Shown here one piece after another: positions 61,586 to 64,000 of a stretch of DNA of 64,000 nucleotides. Source of the DNA: Telmatospirillum siberiense (GTDB lineage: Bacteria > Pseudomonadota > Alphaproteobacteria > Rhodospirillales > Magnetospirillaceae); the NCBI RefSeq assembly GCF_002845745.1, contig NZ_PIUM01000008.1, positions 1 to 64,000 of the forward strand. The letters are read 5' to 3'. The notes under the pieces were generated by a model. The model did not search any database, had not been told where the DNA came from, and worked only from the letters and a program-made list of their open reading frames with translations. The stretch's first letter is position 1; every line of letters starts with the position of its first letter. The translations under genes and the position numbers were made by a program.

Positions 61586-62056
61586 TCACTTGGGGTATTG
61601 ATCATCCGAGACCTGTTCCAGCCAATCCACCGCCTTGCCATCAAGCGCTTCCGCGATCGCAATATGCGTCATACCGGTGGTCGCCGTGGCACCATGCCAA
61701 TGTTTGACGCCGGGTGGAATCCAGACGACATCGCCGGGCTTGATGTCCTGAACCGGCCCTTCCCAAAACTGGACCAAGCCGGCTCCTGCCGTGACGATCA
61801 GCGTCTGCCCGAGCGGATGCGTATGCCAAGCGGTGCGGGCGCCGGGTGCGAACGTCACGATCCCGCCGCCGATGCGCGCCGGCTCGCTCCTTTGAAACAT
61901 CGAATCAATACGTACGGAGCCGGTGAAATAATCGGCAGATCCCGTAATCGAAGGCTGAGAACCCGCTCGCACAATGGTTATCACTTGATCTGATTGAGCC
62001 GACGCCGTCGAAGCGAGGAGGAAAAACGAGGCAATCGTTGCTGCGAGCAGTTTCAT
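61586..62056 (-). CDS. Cupin protein (exported copy)
   Basis: A 156-residue cupin with a signal peptide ([20 protein letters not shown], about 2-21), so likely periplasmic. Metal motifs [15 protein letters not shown] and [16 protein letters not shown] are intact and closely match the cytoplasmic cupin at 57636. I chose ATG 62056 because AAGGGA precedes it by 5 bases; an in-frame ATG at 62074 overlaps the larB stop (ATGA) but lacks a site. It follows larB by 14 bp and may be cotranscribed with the lar genes. Confidence 0.9.
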   Translation of the reverse strand: MKLLAATIASFFLLASTASAQSDQVITIVRAGSQPSITGSADYFTGSVRIDSMFQRSEPARIGGGIVTFAPGARTAWHTHPLGQTLIVTAGAGLVQFWEGPVQDIKPGDVVWIPPGVKHWHGATATTGMTHIAIAEALDGKAVDWLEQVSDDQYPK

Positions 62057-62070
62057 TTCGTTCCCTTTTT

Positions 62071-62739
62071 TCATTGATGAGCGCCAGGTGACCAGGAACG
62101 AACGGCCAATATCTTGCGGGCCGCCGCTGCCGCGCCAAACCCGTTGTCGATGTTGACGGTCAGAATACCAGGTGCGCATCCGCAAAGAGCGGCAGCAAGG
62201 GCAACGTTGCCTCCGGCACCGACGCCGTATCCCACGGACGTCGGAACGGCAATGACCGGTGCAAAAAGCAGTCCCGCCAGCACGGAAAAGAGAGCCCCCT
62301 CCATGCCGGCAACGGCGATGACAAGGGCATAACCGCGAAGATCGGGAACGATTTCCTCAAGGCGCCACAACCCGGCGACGCCGACATCGGCAAAAACGGC
62401 GGCATTCATCCCCAAATACAATGCCGACCGTTGCGCTTCCAAGATAACGGGCAGGTCGGACGTTCCCGCACCGACGATCGCCAGCGGCCGGTCGATGGGT
62501 AAAACGGGGGAAACGGATCCGAGGATTGCCGTCCGCGAAACCGGGTCGTAATCCAGATCCTCTGCCCGGAGCTTTTCGGCTTTATCCGCATCCAACCGCG
62601 TCAACAGAAGCGACGCCGAACGCTGCCGCGCCGCATCGAGAATGGCACCAATCTGATCGACGGTTTTGCCTTCGGAGAAGATGGCCTCCGGCACTCCGGT
62701 GCGAACGCCGCGCCCCCAGTCGAATCGGGTTTCCAGCAT
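62071..62739 (-). CDS. larB: Pyridinium-3,5-biscarboxylic acid mononucleotide synthase LarB
   Basis: A 222-residue LarB, related to AIR carboxylase. It carboxylates and hydrolyses nicotinic acid adenine dinucleotide, the first step to the nickel-pincer nucleotide cofactor of LarA-type enzymes. Seen: [31 protein letters not shown] and [17 protein letters not shown], the family signature blocks. Start ATG 62739 ([11 protein letters not shown]) is 1 bp after the larE stop; the frame extends further upstream inside larE. Part of larC-larE-larB. Confidence 0.92.
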   Translation of the reverse strand: MLETRFDWGRGVRTGVPEAIFSEGKTVDQIGAILDAARQRSASLLLTRLDADKAEKLRAEDLDYDPVSRTAILGSVSPVLPIDRPLAIVGAGTSDLPVILEAQRSALYLGMNAAVFADVGVAGLWRLEEIVPDLRGYALVIAVAGMEGALFSVLAGLLFAPVIAVPTSVGYGVGAGGNVALAAALCGCAPGILTVNIDNGFGAAAAARKILAVRSWSPGAHQ

Positions 62740-62740
62740 G

Positions 62741-63535
62741 TCAACCGAGTCCGTGTTTGAAGGCGCTGCCGCGCCGATATTCCGACAGGCCCAACCAGGT
62801 TTTCCCGGCGCTCTCGCACCATGCGGCAATCACCGCAAGAACGGCCTCCGGCGGTTGTTCGGATGTTTCCAGGCGAACTCCCATGGGGGTGATCCGGCAG
62901 CGAACGTCGGCATTGGCAATGTGCTGACGCACTTCGGCTTCGACACGATCGATGAAACCAAGTGCGGTCGCATCGATTGCGATTCCCGTCTCGACACGGC
63001 TCGCCAGACACGGCTGAGCCGGCAGTTCCGCGATGTCGACCAGTGCAAGAGAGCGGGCGATGCCCCTCAAAGCGGCTTTCCCGATACCGGCCAGCACGAA
63101 AGGATGCACCACACCGGTTTCCGACGCGGCATTGAGGCCGGGACGATAGTCTTCAAGGTCGTCGAGGTTGGTGCCGGATGCGATGACTTTGGATCCAACG
63201 ACCTCGCGCATGCGCCGATAAAGGTTCGACTTGCAGTAATAGCATCGGTCAACGGGATTTTTCAGATAAGCCGTATCGGCAAACTCTCCCGTCTCGATAA
63301 GCCGGAACCGCCACCGATGTGCCTTCGCGTGCCTTCGCACCCGCTCGGTGGCCGACGCCGGGACCGCGGGAGACACGGCGTGGACCGCCTCGAAATCCGG
63401 GCAAACAGCCGATGCGACATGGGCCAGGGTCAAACTGTCGACGCCACCGCTGACGGCGACGGCCAAACCCGGCATCGAGGCCAACACGGACCTGAGACGG
63501 TCAAGATCAGGGTTCATTTCGTTCGACAGCGTCAC
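62741..63535 (-). CDS. larE: ATP-dependent sulfur transferase LarE
   Basis: A 264-residue PP-loop enzyme that inserts sulfur into the pincer precursor. PP-loop SGGVDS at 29-34. Cys176 in LPAQPCLASR is at the position and number of the sacrificial Cys of Lactiplantibacillus plantarum LarE. CYYC (98-101) is also seen. Starts at GTG 63535 with GAGGAG 8 bases upstream, overlapping larC by 29 bp; ATG 63517 is an alternative without a site. Middle gene of the lar operon. Confidence 0.93.
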   Translation of the reverse strand: MTLSNEMNPDLDRLRSVLASMPGLAVAVSGGVDSLTLAHVASAVCPDFEAVHAVSPAVPASATERVRRHAKAHRWRFRLIETGEFADTAYLKNPVDRCYYCKSNLYRRMREVVGSKVIASGTNLDDLEDYRPGLNAASETGVVHPFVLAGIGKAALRGIARSLALVDIAELPAQPCLASRVETGIAIDATALGFIDRVEAEVRQHIANADVRCRITPMGVRLETSEQPPEAVLAVIAAWCESAGKTWLGLSEYRRGSAFKHGLG

Positions 63536-64000
63536 TGTTGCGTCTCCTCGCCTTCAATGTGGGCACCGTCGCCACGACGTCACTTTCGATCTTCGCCGTA
63601 TTCCCTCCTGGACGAGCCACGCGCTTGACACCGGGCGGTCCATCCAACCGCCTCAAAACCCTCCGCAACTGATCATCAACGCGAAGCCCGATCGTCGCGG
63701 TCTCGGTGAAACAAAGGGCAATCGCCTCTTCCGTATGCTCGCTCGCCACAAGCACATCGACCGAGAACCGCATGCGACCTTTCTTGCCGATACCGACTTG
63801 ATACCCCGCATCCACTATCGATGAATGTGCGCGGATCCTATCCAAGGCGACGGAAAGCTCTTCGGGCGTCATATCGTCGATTTCGAATGACAACCGCGTC
63901 ACCATATCGCCGACGCCTGCTTCAGGACGATCGGTTACCAGAAGGCGCAAGATATTCGGGTATCTTTTCAGACGACGCTCGCCGGCGCCGGTTCCCGTTG
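63507..64000 (-). CDS. larC: LarC, nickel insertion protein (5' end outside window)
   Basis: C-terminal portion (about 164 residues) of LarC, which inserts nickel into the pincer cofactor using CTP. The frame is open to the window edge: it reads YPNILRLLVTDRPEAG, matching the LarC start of this domain, and continues with EIDDMTPEELSVALDRIRAH and ALCFTETATIGLRV. The segment preceding residue YPN has no stop, so the gene is simply cut. No LarA racemase in view; it may lie to the right. Confidence 0.9.
   Translation of the reverse strand, partial: TGTGAGERRLKRYPNILRLLVTDRPEAGVGDMVTRLSFEIDDMTPEELSVALDRIRAHSSIVDAGYQVGIGKKGRMRFSVDVLVASEHTEEAIALCFTETATIGLRVDDQLRRVLRRLDGPPGVKRVARPGGNTAKIESDVVATVPTLKARRRNSDAVERNEP

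Overview
The window is high-GC DNA interrupted by AT-rich intergenic patches. It looks like the chromosome of a free-living alphaproteobacterium, most likely in the Rhodospirillales/Rhodospirillaceae. This rests on gene content: a MipZ division-site ATPase, a PopZ-type polar organiser (DUF2497) in the order valS-popZ-tolC-pcm, an alphaproteobacterial Mic60/mitofilin-like protein, many chemoreceptor and cyclic-di-GMP proteins, and gltBD. The genus cannot be fixed from the sequence alone.

Layout. 0.4-3.4 kb: a higBA toxin-antitoxin pair with a nested palindromic operator, a class I glutamine amidotransferase, a hemolysin III-family membrane protein and ArfB. 3.6-10.3 kb: a membrane chemoreceptor, a TSUP permease, a soluble MCP-like protein, mipZ and cheD. 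10.4-17.9 kb: glutamate synthase gltB-gltD and an HI0933-type flavoprotein. 17.9-26.2 kb: signalling genes, namely a FIST-domain soluble chemoreceptor, an EAL-CBS-GGDEF protein with degenerate EAL residues, a small Hpt protein and a 1008-residue PAS/GGDEF/EAL protein. 26.9-38.0 kb: sulfur assimilation, made of cysI-cysH-cysD-cysNC and sbp-cysT-cysW-cysA, with an outer-membrane beta-barrel gene between them. 38.3-48.9 kb: mostly core genes (hydrolase, Mic60-like protein, REC-PAS-PAS-GGDEF protein, valS, popZ, tolC, pcm, tRNA-Cys, tRNA-Asn).

48.9-62.1 kb is an accessory redox region: SDR, carboxymuconolactone-decarboxylase (CMD) protein, aldo/keto reductase (AKR), NADP-reductase-like protein, LysR regulator, exported flavodoxin, DUF4405-like membrane protein, Bcr/CflA MFS exporter, a second CMD, a cupin, a second AKR, a second SDR, a CPA1 antiporter and a second cupin. 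A 47-bp element containing ATGA-N7-TCAT, a LysR-type T-N11-A box, occurs three times: beside lysR, upstream of the leftward operon and upstream of the rightward cupin-AKR-SDR genes. I read this as one LysR regulon. For AKR, CMD and cupin there is one cytoplasmic and one apparently exported paralog. This regulon is the best candidate for an undescribed system. From 62.1 kb to the window end lies larB-larE-larC (nickel-pincer cofactor synthesis), with larC cut by the edge.

The intergenic regions carry several families of dispersed palindromic repeats, including a 309-bp element with 58/59-bp inner inverted arms and a repeat inserted into another repeat. No CRISPR array, complete insertion sequence or rRNA was seen.
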